Source: Porticoccaceae bacterium (lineage in GTDB: Bacteria > Pseudomonadota > Gammaproteobacteria > Pseudomonadales > Porticoccaceae). From it: a stretch of DNA of 64,000 nt. Both the position numbers and the translations under genes were made by a program. The DNA lies in contig JAHEGD010000004.1 of assembly GCA_024639885.1 (NCBI GenBank), positions 46,182 through 110,181 of the forward strand. The letters are read 5' to 3'. Each line of letters opens with the position of its first letter. Within the stretch, counting starts at the first letter, position 1. Positions 27,146-36,117 of the stretch are shown here, piece by piece. Below the pieces are notes generated by a model. That model saw nothing but the letters and a program-made list of their open reading frames with translations, had not been told where the DNA came from and did no database searches.

Positions 27146-28150
27146 CTAGTGCAGCGCTAATTTTAAAACTCGACCACTACTGCTCCAGTCGCTAACGTAG
27201 ATGGAATCATCTTCGCCACACGCCAAGCCATGCGGCCGATTGGCTAACCCCGCCACCCAGTCTGAGGGATGAGTCATCTTCGAAGGCCGCTGACCACGTG
27301 GCAAACTACCATAGTCACTGCTTTCGGAGAGCACTTTAGCAACGCCGCCCTTGTCGTCTAGCACCACTACCCTACCCTCCAATTCAGCAACGATAAAGGC
27401 CTCTCCACATTGCGCCATAGCGCTCGGCAAGCCAAGCTCAGCAGCAACTTCTTCAACCTCACTGCCGTCAAGACTGACGCTGAGGATACGAAAGTGCTCG
27501 CGGTCAGTTATCAATAGACGCTCTGGAAGCGCGCGCTGATCGATCATAATTTTATGGGCATTTTGTAAGTTCAGTGGCGCAATCTTACCAGCGAGAATGG
27601 CTATCAGTTCACCCTCAGCTGAGAACCGATAAATATCATCATCACCGTAACCATCAATCACAAATAAGCTACCATCGGAAGCTAGCGCGAGGCCCGACAA
27701 TCTAAGCGGCTTGTTTCGCGGCTGGCGTGTCGCGACCGCCGATCGCTCGACGATCTCGGCCACGTCGAGAGTTTTCAATCGGTTGCCGTGCAGATCAACA
27801 AACACTACCTGAGTCGGGAGGACTCCAATAATATATGCCGGTGCCGCTACCGGTTCAATCAACAAGAAATCGTGGAAGCCGCTACTGACATTAGGAATGT
27901 TGCCAAGATAATGGCCTTCATTATTATATTTCTGAATGCCGGGCCTGGGCCCAGCACGAACACTAACATAAAGTGTGGCATCAGCACTCAGCTCAATATC
28001 ACCGTGAGTTTCACCTATAGTTTCATCATATGGGAAATCTAGATCCCAATCTTTGTACGCTGTGTTACCTGCCATTAGCTGATTTGTTACGGCCACTAAT
28101 CCAATCAAAATAATTGAAAAATAGCGATTACATCTTGTCAATGGCGTCAT
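27146..28150 (-). CDS. exported NHL-type beta-propeller protein
   Basis: About 334 residues with a signal peptide ending near LMAG. The mature part has repeated blades (RLSGLALASDGSLFVIDGYG, RLLITDREHFRILSVSLDG, NRPHGLACGEDDSIYVSDW) of the NHL/6-bladed propeller type. Such proteins bind partners or act as lactonase-like or electron-transfer scaffolds; no catalytic set is visible. The ATG overlaps the TGA of the cytochrome b gene by one base, so it is translationally coupled to the cytochromes. Confidence 0.78.
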   Translation of the reverse strand: MTPLTRCNRYFSIILIGLVAVTNQLMAGNTAYKDWDLDFPYDETIGETHGDIELSADATLYVSVRAGPRPGIQKYNNEGHYLGNIPNVSSGFHDFLLIEPVAAPAYIIGVLPTQVVFVDLHGNRLKTLDVAEIVERSAVATRQPRNKPLRLSGLALASDGSLFVIDGYGDDDIYRFSAEGELIAILAGKIAPLNLQNAHKIMIDQRALPERLLITDREHFRILSVSLDGSEVEEVAAELGLPSAMAQCGEAFIVAELEGRVVVLDDKGGVAKVLSESSDYGSLPRGQRPSKMTHPSDWVAGLANRPHGLACGEDDSIYVSDWSSSGRVLKLALH

Positions 28151-28854
28151 CAAAAATCTCCGCTAAAAAATATTAAATAAATCACTATGACAGTGCATAG
28201 CAGCCAAACAAAAATAGCTAGGTACCGCCGTGCAGGAACAAACTGGTAATTTTCGGGAAGCGTATTCCGATGCTTAACGCCAGATATCATTGCCACTAGA
28301 AGATTATCTCGCTTTACCAAAACATAGTAAAAGACAGCCAGTAGATGAAGCCAAACCATTGCCTGAACAATATCAAAAAGCCAAGAGTGAGCAATCGCAG
28401 CGCGGTCCGAATCGGCTTTAGCCACCAAATCTGAAAGTGGCCCAGCGAAACCGAGGTCATTGTTGCTAAACAACCCAAGTAGCCCCTGAAGTGCCAATAT
28501 ACTTAACATAAAGACCACCATATACGCCCCCGCGGGGTTATGACCACCGTGATATTGATGGCTCTCTCCGAGCGACACCCGTAGGTAACTAATTGTTTTA
28601 GCCGGCCCCACCACAAAACTCACGAACCTTGCCGTAGAAGAACCCACTATCCCCCAAGTAACACGGAATGCTACTAAAACAAGTACTACAACGCCACACA
28701 CTAAGTGTGCCGTCGTCATTCCCAACTCAATTGTTAGCCAAGCCCCACAGACCGCCGTGACCAGAGACCAGTGAAAACACCGTACCGACAGGTCCCAAAG
28801 AATAGAGTAGGGCTCGCTCGACGCTACATCCTCACTGCGTTGTTCACCGCTCAT
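28150..28854 (-). CDS. cytochrome b561-type membrane protein
   Basis: About 234 residues with four main transmembrane helices. Haem-ligand histidines are visible in RCFHWSLV (helix 1), the second helix region, and in VWLHLLAVFYYVL (helix 4); GGHNPAGAYM is the typical loop of the Ni/Fe-hydrogenase and b561 group. It would pass electrons between periplasmic c-type cytochromes and the quinone pool. The ATG at 28854 has GGGGAG 9 bases upstream and overlaps the end of the cytochrome c gene by 11 bases. It is the only obvious membrane redox partner of the operon. Confidence 0.83.
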   Translation of the reverse strand: MSGEQRSEDVASSEPYSILWDLSVRCFHWSLVTAVCGAWLTIELGMTTAHLVCGVVVLVLVAFRVTWGIVGSSTARFVSFVVGPAKTISYLRVSLGESHQYHGGHNPAGAYMVVFMLSILALQGLLGLFSNNDLGFAGPLSDLVAKADSDRAAIAHSWLFDIVQAMVWLHLLAVFYYVLVKRDNLLVAMISGVKHRNTLPENYQFVPARRYLAIFVWLLCTVIVIYLIFFSGDF

Positions 28855-29773
28855 AAAGCACAACTCCCCTGCTCTTTGCCATGTACTTAATTGCGGTCGA
28901 GGCCAGTCCAGCTTCAGTCACTATTGCCTTAGCGCTTGAGTGCGTAACCAGTACTGCTAGGCCTTGCTGGGTTATATTGGTTCCGGCTATGCCAATGTGT
29001 TCAAGAGCGGGCATCGCTACTAACAACGATATAGCTTGATCAGTTATCGCCGTGTAGTTTAAGTCTGCCCACTCAATTACTGCAGCAAGTTGTGCTAACT
29101 CCGCGAGCACTATGTCATTGAGTTGCTCTCCGAGTGAAGCTCCGGTGATTACGATACTATTTCCACTATCAGATGCATAGCTCACCGCACTCGGATAGCG
29201 TTTTTTCAATATTGTGTACTGATCGCTCTGCGGCAAACGCAAAGCGGCCACTAGGCTCTGGTCGACCGCCGGAATCTGTACCTCCACAATGGCAGCTGGG
29301 GCTGATGGAAAGTCTGATTCGGGCGCACCAACAGGCGCCCCTGCTGCCAACCAAAGTTCCACCACCGCAATTTCCTTGGCAGTCGGTCGGCGATAGCCCA
29401 GAGGCGGCATTGCGAGAATATTATTCTGACTGAGACCTAATCGATACTGAATAATATTGCGCTGTGGGTCGCCACCCGCAGCCAAGGCAGAGCCTTCCTC
29501 TCCACCAATTTCGAGCAGCCGGTGATAATCCATACGTAGGCCATCCTTGGCTTTCTTAGCGCCATGGCAGGCAACGCAGTATTTTTCGAAGATTGGCGCC
29601 ACCCGCGCACCATAAAAACTAGCCCGATCTGCGGGGGCAAGAGTCACCCAGCCATTACCTGCTGCGACTGACATAAGTTTGGCCTGATGGCTAGCCGCCC
29701 ACCACACCGCCAGCACAAGCGAAAGAACTAATGCTGTTAAACCGTACTGTTGCCTCGTAAATTTTATTTTCAC
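28844..29773 (-). CDS. membrane-anchored PSCyt1-type cytochrome c with LRR-like tail
   Basis: 309 residues. One N-terminal transmembrane helix is followed by a planctomycete-type cytochrome c domain with a single haem site CVACH at 66-70 and a MPPLGYRRP methionine segment. The C-terminal ~130 residues resemble leucine-rich-repeat units (IEWADLNYTAITDQAISLL, LEHIGIAGTNITQQGLAVL). The GTG start lies 2 bases after the DUF1501 stop. It probably takes electrons from the DUF1501/DUF1549 partners and hands them to the b-type cytochrome encoded next. Confidence 0.83.
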   Translation of the reverse strand: MKIKFTRQQYGLTALVLSLVLAVWWAASHQAKLMSVAAGNGWVTLAPADRASFYGARVAPIFEKYCVACHGAKKAKDGLRMDYHRLLEIGGEEGSALAAGGDPQRNIIQYRLGLSQNNILAMPPLGYRRPTAKEIAVVELWLAAGAPVGAPESDFPSAPAAIVEVQIPAVDQSLVAALRLPQSDQYTILKKRYPSAVSYASDSGNSIVITGASLGEQLNDIVLAELAQLAAVIEWADLNYTAITDQAISLLVAMPALEHIGIAGTNITQQGLAVLVTHSSAKAIVTEAGLASTAIKYMAKSRGVVLYER

Positions 29774-29775
29774 GG

Positions 29776-31263
29776 CTAGGCCAGTATTTGGGAGATGATG
29801 CGAGGATGGTGGACACCAGTTAGCCGCTGGTCTAGGCCCTGAAAATGCACACTAAGGTCGTGATGGTTGTAGCCCAGTAAATACAATATAGTGGCATGAA
29901 AATCGGCCAATGACACCGGGTCATCGGCAACTTCATAGCCCATTTCGTCGGTAGAGCCGTGTGTATAGCCGCCTTTAACTCCTGCGCCTGCCATCCATAC
30001 AGTAAACGCTGATGGGTTGTGGTCACGCCCAATCCATGGAGTTTTTTGTCCATTTGCCTCTTCCTTCATAGGCGTACGACCAAACTCACTACCCCACACC
30101 ACTAGGGTATCTTCCAGTAAACCGCGCTCCTCCAAGTCGGAGAGCAGCGCCGCGATCGGACGATCAATGCCGTGACAGAGATTCTTGAAATTATGCTTTA
30201 GCGACGACGCCTCATCTTGGCCATGCGAGTCCCAATCCATATCAAACAACTGAACGAAGCGAACACCTCGTTCGACTAATCTTCTAGCTATCAGACAGTT
30301 TTTGCCAAAACTTTCCGATTGGGGGTCCGCCCCGTAAGCAACACGAGTCTTCTCGCTCTCTTGCGAAATATCGAAAACATCGCTGGCCTCTGCTTGCATC
30401 CGGAAACTCATCTCGTACTGCGCTATTCGCGTCAGTGTTTCCTGATCCATAAATTCACGGTAAGAGCTTTGGTTGATTTCATTAAGCGTATCTAATACCT
30501 GTCGGCGTATAGCGCTGGATACATTGTCAGGGTTGTCCAAGAAAAGTACTGGTTCACCTTGTGAACGACATTGCACGCCTTGATAAACACTCGGCAAAAA
30601 ACCCGAGCCCCACAATTGCTTGCCACCTCGCGGGGCTGAGGCTCCGGACAACATCACTACGTAGCCCGGCAGGTTCTGATTTTCGGTCCCTAAACCATAC
30701 GATATCCATGAACCCATTGATGGATAACCAAAACGCGACTGGCCGGTTAACGCCAACATTTGTGCCGGTGCGTGGTTAAACTGGTCGGTATGCATCGATT
30801 TAATAAAACAAATCTTATCGGCATGCTCGGCAAGATGAGGCAAACGGTCAGAGAACCAGGCCCCACTTGAACCGTATTGTTTAAACGGATACTGTGGCCC
30901 CATCAACTTGGGAATGCCTGTTAGAAATGCAAAATTCTTGCCCTCCAAGAATGAGAGCGGTGTGTCTTGACCATCACGCTTGGCAAGCTCTGGCTTGTAA
31001 TCAAACAGGTCAAGCTGGCTCGGCGCTCCAGCCATGTGTAAATAAATGACCCGCTTCGCTCGGGCCGGAAACTGTGGCGGCAAGGTCGCCAGCGGTTGAT
31101 CTGTAGGGCGCGAAAATTTCTTGCTACCAGCAGCGGCTGCAGCGACTTCGGTCGATCCAAAAAACGCTGCCGCTAATGCCGCACTGCTCCCAGTTAAGAA
31201 TGTCCGCCGCGAGTTGAGCATTAACCGTTCTAATTTAAGCTGGTCGAGATCCGCCTTTGTCAT
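29776..31263 (-). CDS. DUF1501 family protein, Tat-exported
   Basis: About 495 residues. The N-terminus carries a twin-arginine signal (SRRTFLTG followed by an Ala-rich core ending in AAAA). The body is DUF1501, an alkaline phosphatase/sulfatase-superfamily-like domain: IYLHMAGAPSQLDLFDYKP, FDMDWDSHGQ, VVWGSEFGRTP, GRDHNPSAFTVWMAG. Members occur next to DUF1549/DUF1553 proteins, mainly in Planctomycetes and Verrucomicrobia. The ATG at 31263 is preferred because AGGTG precedes it; the site overlaps the stop of the upstream gene. Tat export suggests a folded cofactor-containing protein. Confidence 0.87.
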   Translation of the reverse strand: MTKADLDQLKLERLMLNSRRTFLTGSSAALAAAFFGSTEVAAAAAGSKKFSRPTDQPLATLPPQFPARAKRVIYLHMAGAPSQLDLFDYKPELAKRDGQDTPLSFLEGKNFAFLTGIPKLMGPQYPFKQYGSSGAWFSDRLPHLAEHADKICFIKSMHTDQFNHAPAQMLALTGQSRFGYPSMGSWISYGLGTENQNLPGYVVMLSGASAPRGGKQLWGSGFLPSVYQGVQCRSQGEPVLFLDNPDNVSSAIRRQVLDTLNEINQSSYREFMDQETLTRIAQYEMSFRMQAEASDVFDISQESEKTRVAYGADPQSESFGKNCLIARRLVERGVRFVQLFDMDWDSHGQDEASSLKHNFKNLCHGIDRPIAALLSDLEERGLLEDTLVVWGSEFGRTPMKEEANGQKTPWIGRDHNPSAFTVWMAGAGVKGGYTHGSTDEMGYEVADDPVSLADFHATILYLLGYNHHDLSVHFQGLDQRLTGVHHPRIISQILA

Positions 31264-31268
31264 AGTAG

Positions 31269-34200
31269 TCACCTGTTTATCGCTTCATCACTATTGAGTA
31301 ATGTCATCGCTACTGCTTGCAACGCTTGCTGACTGTTACCTGTGGTTTCAACCACGCCATCATAGAGTCGCCGCAAACTTGCTTGCTCTTCCTCTCCCAA
31401 GCGCCGTGAAAATGTTCTTAGGGCCGCATTGTCAAAGGCTTGAAGCAGTGGCGCGCCAGCCTCGACTGACGCCCTCATCTTATCCGCCAGGCCACTACCG
31501 GCCTCAACATAGACAGGGTCATTGAGCATTACCAGTGCTTGCAGTGGTGTGTTGGTAGGCAACCTACGAACACTACTGACATCGCGGTTGACGTGATCAA
31601 AAATGAGAAAACTCGGGTAAGGTGCTGATTGTTTAAAATGGGTATAAATAGCACGGCGAAACTGGTCACCCCGCTCTGACAACTCCCAAACCCCGGTACT
31701 ATTTTTAGCGTTCCAAATCCCTTCGGGCTGCCAAGGCATCACCGGTTTACCGCCCAGTTTATGGTTGAGCAAGCCACTCGCTTGCAACGCCTGGTCGCGA
31801 ACCATCTCTGCACTGAGGCGCTTACGCGGCATACACGAAAGCAAAAGATTCTGCGCGTCATAATTCCTGCTTTTCTCGGCACAGACAGATGACTGGCGAT
31901 AAGCGTCGCTACTGACAATTAATTTGATCAGTGCTTTGCGATCCCAATTTAGCCGTTGCTGGAACTCTACTGCAAGCCAGTCGAGCAGCGCTGGGTGGCT
32001 AGGAGCAGTCCCGGAACTGCCGAAGTCTTCCTGGGTCTCTACCAAGCCACGCCCGAACAAGGACTGCCAAATCCGGTTAACTTCAACACGTGCTGTTAGT
32101 GGTTGCTGATCCGAGAAGAACCATTCGGCAAACTCCAAGCGGTTGTTAGGGGCTGCCAGGCCGCTCTGCTGGAAAATATTGGGCACGCCACCTACGAGGC
32201 GTTGGCCGGTTTTTGCCAGCATATCGCCGCGCTCAAAAAGTAGTGTGGCCAGCTTTTGAGGGGCCGAAAGCTCTTGCATAATAGGAAGATTCGCGCCGTC
32301 GAGCGCTTTGAGCTGATTGTTCAACCCCAGCAATTGCTCAACCACCACAAGTTGCTTGTTGCTTTTCACCCAGTTTTGCCATTGGGAATTTACGCTGGTT
32401 TGCACAGATAGGGAGCGCAATACAGGCGCGGGCTGACGCGGCCGCATAAGCTGTGCTTGTGTTAAATTAACAAACAGGCTGCCTCCCTTCTCAACAGTGA
32501 TTGGGGTGGCTGGAATCAACACTACCGACCGAGAGCTATGAATTTTTTCTGCTGAAAAACCACTAACAATGTCTCCCTCATGTGCCGCTCGCGCGAAGAC
32601 ATTGGTTAGTTGCTGTTCGACGTTATCGTCATTGTCAACCAAGATGGCCGCCAGTGGGATCTCCGCCCTAGTGCCATCGCTAGCAAAGCTGTGCAGCGTG
32701 AATTCCTCAACAGCGAAGCCCGCTTCGGGTGTATGCGCCGCTTTATCGCGATTCAATGGCTCCACCAAAATACGTATCGCGGTGACAGCTGAAACGGGGC
32801 TCATTTTTAACTGGTACACCGCAACAGCTGGGGTCTCATCGGGAAAAACGACACTGGCTCGGCTTACTCTCCCAGCTACAGTTACACTATCACTACTGAG
32901 TCCGACTTGATCTAGGGCCTCATCAGCGAACCGCTGGTATTTTTTTCTGTCGGCGTCGCTGATATCTAACGCCACTGCTTCAACCGCCGCACTGGCCAGT
33001 TGATAGCGTCGTCGCCACCCAGCCGCTCTATCGACCGTGGCCGATAATAGCTCGACATCGCTCCATACGCTGGCCAATGTATCGTTGCTTACGTCATTGA
33101 GATATTGTTTGATTAAGGTTTTTTTCTCGATAAAATATTGGTAAGCGACATTACGCAGTCCGCTCTCGAAGGGAATTTTTATAGTCGGGCTGTCAGTGAC
33201 AGTATCGTAATCCGCAGTACCGTTGAAGAATGATAATGACTGATAGTAATCGCTGTGATCAATGGGATCGTAGGGGTGCGAATGACATTGAACACAAGCC
33301 ATAGTGACCCCATTGAGCACCGACCAAGTGGTTGCTACACGATCCATCACCGCCACCATCCGATACTCCTCGTTATCAGAGCCGCCCTCCAAATTTGTGG
33401 GCGTTTGGCGATGAAACGATGTTGCGATGAGGCCGTCGAGCCCTGCCCCCTCAACCAGATCACCTGCGAGCTGCAGGGTAACAAACTGGTCATAAGGCAG
33501 ATTATTGTTATAGGCATTGATAACCCAGTCTCGATAAGGCCAGCTGTCACGAGGAAAGTCTCTAACATAACCCATGCTGTCGGTGTAGCGCGCGGCATCA
33601 AGCCACAGCGTCGCCCATTTCTCTCCGAACCGCGGTGACGCGAGCAACCGATCAACAGCCTCTAAATAATTTTCATCGCTTATAAACTTAAGCTCGTCAA
33701 CTGTAGGCGGCAGGCCAGTTAAATCCAATGTCAGTCTGCGTAACTGTTGCGCAATTGTCGCTCGCGGTGAATTGACGAGTCCCGCCGCGGCTATCTTGTC
33801 GCCAAGGAATCGATCAATAGGATTATCACCCCAGTCTGCCAGGCTGCGCGCAGGGATATCGATGGCAACCGGCGGCAAAAATGACCAATGGTCTTCCCAA
33901 TTTGCTCCCTCAGAAATCCACCGTTCTATAGTCGCGATCTCGTTGTTGCTCAACTTTGGTTTGCCCAGTGGCATACCGTGCAGCGGGTCATCAGTCTTGA
34001 TTCTAGCCACCAACTCAGAACGGCCAGGCTTGCCGGGCACAACATTCAATCGCCCAGAATTACCTCGTTTAATGGCCTCTTCGCGGAAAATATACGAGAT
34101 ACCGCCCTGCTTGGTAACACCACCGTGACAGCCCACACATTTGCTGTTGAAGATCGGCCGGATCTGCTCATTAAAGCTGACCCTGGGTGTCTCATCATGC

Positions 34201-34319
34201 GCTCCTGGCACGCTCAGCAGCTGCCAGCCGAACACCGCAAGACCACCTATTACAATAATGCCAACCAATTTTCGAAGGCGTTTTGAAACATCAAATTCTC
34301 TTAAAAAAAATTTCACCAT
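31269..34319 (-). CDS. PSCyt1-DUF1549-DUF1553 protein
   Basis: 1016 residues. An N-terminal transmembrane helix (about 18-33) leads into a cytochrome c-like domain with CVGCH at 61-65. DUF1549/PSCyt2 follows ([45 protein letters not shown] with a second CxxCH), then a carbohydrate-binding-like middle region, and DUF1553/PSD1 ([49 protein letters not shown]). The architecture is known from Planctomycetes, where it pairs with DUF1501 as here. It is a periplasmic, membrane-tethered haem protein of unknown substrate and the largest member of this operon. Confidence 0.9.
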   Translation of the reverse strand: MVKFFLREFDVSKRLRKLVGIIVIGGLAVFGWQLLSVPGAHDETPRVSFNEQIRPIFNSKCVGCHGGVTKQGGISYIFREEAIKRGNSGRLNVVPGKPGRSELVARIKTDDPLHGMPLGKPKLSNNEIATIERWISEGANWEDHWSFLPPVAIDIPARSLADWGDNPIDRFLGDKIAAAGLVNSPRATIAQQLRRLTLDLTGLPPTVDELKFISDENYLEAVDRLLASPRFGEKWATLWLDAARYTDSMGYVRDFPRDSWPYRDWVINAYNNNLPYDQFVTLQLAGDLVEGAGLDGLIATSFHRQTPTNLEGGSDNEEYRMVAVMDRVATTWSVLNGVTMACVQCHSHPYDPIDHSDYYQSLSFFNGTADYDTVTDSPTIKIPFESGLRNVAYQYFIEKKTLIKQYLNDVSNDTLASVWSDVELLSATVDRAAGWRRRYQLASAAVEAVALDISDADRKKYQRFADEALDQVGLSSDSVTVAGRVSRASVVFPDETPAVAVYQLKMSPVSAVTAIRILVEPLNRDKAAHTPEAGFAVEEFTLHSFASDGTRAEIPLAAILVDNDDNVEQQLTNVFARAAHEGDIVSGFSAEKIHSSRSVVLIPATPITVEKGGSLFVNLTQAQLMRPRQPAPVLRSLSVQTSVNSQWQNWVKSNKQLVVVEQLLGLNNQLKALDGANLPIMQELSAPQKLATLLFERGDMLAKTGQRLVGGVPNIFQQSGLAAPNNRLEFAEWFFSDQQPLTARVEVNRIWQSLFGRGLVETQEDFGSSGTAPSHPALLDWLAVEFQQRLNWDRKALIKLIVSSDAYRQSSVCAEKSRNYDAQNLLLSCMPRKRLSAEMVRDQALQASGLLNHKLGGKPVMPWQPEGIWNAKNSTGVWELSERGDQFRRAIYTHFKQSAPYPSFLIFDHVNRDVSSVRRLPTNTPLQALVMLNDPVYVEAGSGLADKMRASVEAGAPLLQAFDNAALRTFSRRLGEEEQASLRRLYDGVVETTGNSQQALQAVAMTLLNSDEAINR

Positions 34320-34346
34320 AACTTTTCTAGTTCAATCTAGTCGACA

Positions 34347-35024
34347 TTAATCAAATTGAATTGGCTCACTGCCCGGATCTAACCTAAAACTTTTGGTCAT
34401 GGTTGCCACCCAATGGAAATGGGTCACCGTAGTGACAATGGTCAAAATCTCGGGCACCGAGTAAAAAGTCGAGAGTTCTTGCCACTGGTCATCGCCAATG
34501 ACTGCGTCTATAACAATCGCATCAACAGCCTTAAGTAACGCTGCCTCGCTACCGCTCCAATAAGCCGAATGTCCACCACGTTTTATCTGATCAACTGCCT
34601 GCTCGCTCCAACCCGCGGCGAGCGCTTTTGGATAGTGCCTAACCCACTCCCAACGGTCTTGATAGAGCCACACCGCGCGCAGTATCAAAAGTTCCTTGTC
34701 TCGCACAGAAAGCTCTGAATTGCGGAGCAACCTGTCGCCTAGTGGATAGTAAGCCGCCATGAGCTCAGGATTGTAGATGAGAATACGGTGTAGGTTAACC
34801 ATTGCGCGCCGAGGGATTGGCTCGCCGTCGATAATGCCCAGCACCTCTCGCTGACGTTGACTGAGCATTTCCAGCGCAATGGGCTCAACTCGCGGCAAGG
34901 CATCTTGTCGTGCGAAGATTTCGCGCTGCGAGGAATCATTCGCCTGTGGTAACCATGCACAGCTGGCCAGTGCTGCATAACCCAACAGGGCTAACCAGTT
35001 AATCTGGTATCTCACTGTACTCAC
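34347..35024 (-). CDS. CMD-like lipoprotein, paralogue 3
   Basis: 225 residues. The leader ends in a lipobox LASC (Cys22), so this copy is probably lipid-anchored; that cysteine is the only one in the protein. The CMD domain has KELLILRAVWLY, WEWVRHYPKALAAG and VTHFHWVATMTKS, matching paralogue 2 closely. The GTG start has AGGTG 5 bases upstream. It lies between the DUF8021-like and DUF1549/DUF1553 genes (28-33 base gaps). Different anchoring of the three paralogues (signal peptide, leader, lipoprotein) suggests distinct places in the envelope. Confidence 0.82.
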   Translation of the reverse strand: MSTVRYQINWLALLGYAALASCAWLPQANDSSQREIFARQDALPRVEPIALEMLSQRQREVLGIIDGEPIPRRAMVNLHRILIYNPELMAAYYPLGDRLLRNSELSVRDKELLILRAVWLYQDRWEWVRHYPKALAAGWSEQAVDQIKRGGHSAYWSGSEAALLKAVDAIVIDAVIGDDQWQELSTFYSVPEILTIVTTVTHFHWVATMTKSFRLDPGSEPIQFD

Positions 35025-35057
35025 TTCTCACCTCTAGGCTATCCGCTACGCGAGCGT

Positions 35058-35996
35058 TTACAATCTCTTCCAGTCGGGCCAACCCGAACTCTCCGCACCC
35101 CAAGTAAACGCCGGCGCCCATAAAAACTGGACACGGCCATTAACTATCTTAAATGCCTCAAACAGCGTCAATCCTGGAATACCGCCATCGCCAAACTGGT
35201 GAAATTGTGCCAGTGCCACAACAACACCCCGTGCTTCATCGGCGATGTAGTAGCGACGGTTGTCGACACGCCACCTAAACCGTGGGGCAAAATCAAGAAA
35301 CCAGCTACAACTCTTGCCGCGCTTTTCGACCCGCACGTAATCTAAAGGGCGCTGGTCATGACTATAAGCATTGTTGGTGGTGTACACGCCAAACTCGCTA
35401 CGCTGACAGTCTGGCGAGAATAGTGGCTTATCCCATTGGCCGCTATTTACCGCACTCCAGTAATCATCGGCAATAGCGATTAGCTCTGTGATCCCGACAC
35501 GCTCATCCTCAGGTAAGATGGCGTCGAAAAGATCTGACTCCTTAAATGGCACTTCGACTCGGCTAGCGGACTGAAAACCGCTCTCCGTAGCATGCTCTTC
35601 TACCTCAACAATACGACCTTTCGCGTCAACTTTCAGTCGCAGCGCGTAATGCCACCACCGCCTATTGGGCTGTGGTTGGCCGGCGATGGTAGCGAACACA
35701 ATGGCAATCCCTGTTGCCGAGTCGAAGAATGAATCGCGATTGACCACTGTAACCGCTGGCCCCCAGACTATTCCGGCACCTAACTCGACTTCCTGGCCGT
35801 TACTGGTCACCCTGAGTTCAGGCGCGAGCGACAGTCGACTGGTTTTATTATTAGTCAAAGCCTCGAGGTAAGAAGTAGCCGCGTCAGAGAGGCAGCGCTT
35901 GTCACAATCCGAAGCAGCCGCTGTAGTGTAACTGACCAATACTAATAAACTGCCAAATATACTTAGCCAACCTCGGTTACTCCTCGGCAAGCCCAT
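35058..35996 (-). CDS. exported DUF8021-like protein
   Basis: About 312 residues with a signal peptide (IFGSLLVLVSYTTAAA). The mature start CDKRCLSDAATSYLEAL with LAPELRVTSNGQEVELG resembles the DUF8021 domain, better known from fungal secreted proteins. A second, NTF2-like half starts near ELIAIADDYWSAVN and has NAYSHDQRPLDYV. The ATG at 35996 is chosen for its GGAGG site; an upstream ATG at 36011 has none. It is the first gene of the operon after the TonB receptor terminator. Function unknown; a small-molecule-binding or isomerase-like role is a guess from the NTF2-like shape. Confidence 0.6.
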   Translation of the reverse strand: MGLPRSNRGWLSIFGSLLVLVSYTTAAASDCDKRCLSDAATSYLEALTNNKTSRLSLAPELRVTSNGQEVELGAGIVWGPAVTVVNRDSFFDSATGIAIVFATIAGQPQPNRRWWHYALRLKVDAKGRIVEVEEHATESGFQSASRVEVPFKESDLFDAILPEDERVGITELIAIADDYWSAVNSGQWDKPLFSPDCQRSEFGVYTTNNAYSHDQRPLDYVRVEKRGKSCSWFLDFAPRFRWRVDNRRYYIADEARGVVVALAQFHQFGDGGIPGLTLFEAFKIVNGRVQFLWAPAFTWGAESSGWPDWKRL

Positions 35997-36030
35997 ACCA
36001 CCTCCAGACATTTAAATTTTATATGCTGAC

Positions 36031-36069
36031 AAAAAAACGGCTCATCGCCAACGGCGTGACGATGAGCCG
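36031..36069 (-). terminator. rho-independent terminator after the TonB receptor gene
   Basis: CGGCTCATCG (36038-36047) pairs perfectly with CGATGAGCCG (36060-36069), followed on the minus strand by seven Ts (36031-36037). It separates the receptor gene from the downstream operon, leaving only about 35 bases before the DUF8021-like start. Confidence 0.85.
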
Positions 36070-36117
36070 CCTACATGGGAAATGTGGTCTCAGCCACCAA
36101 ACACCATGAGCTAGAGA

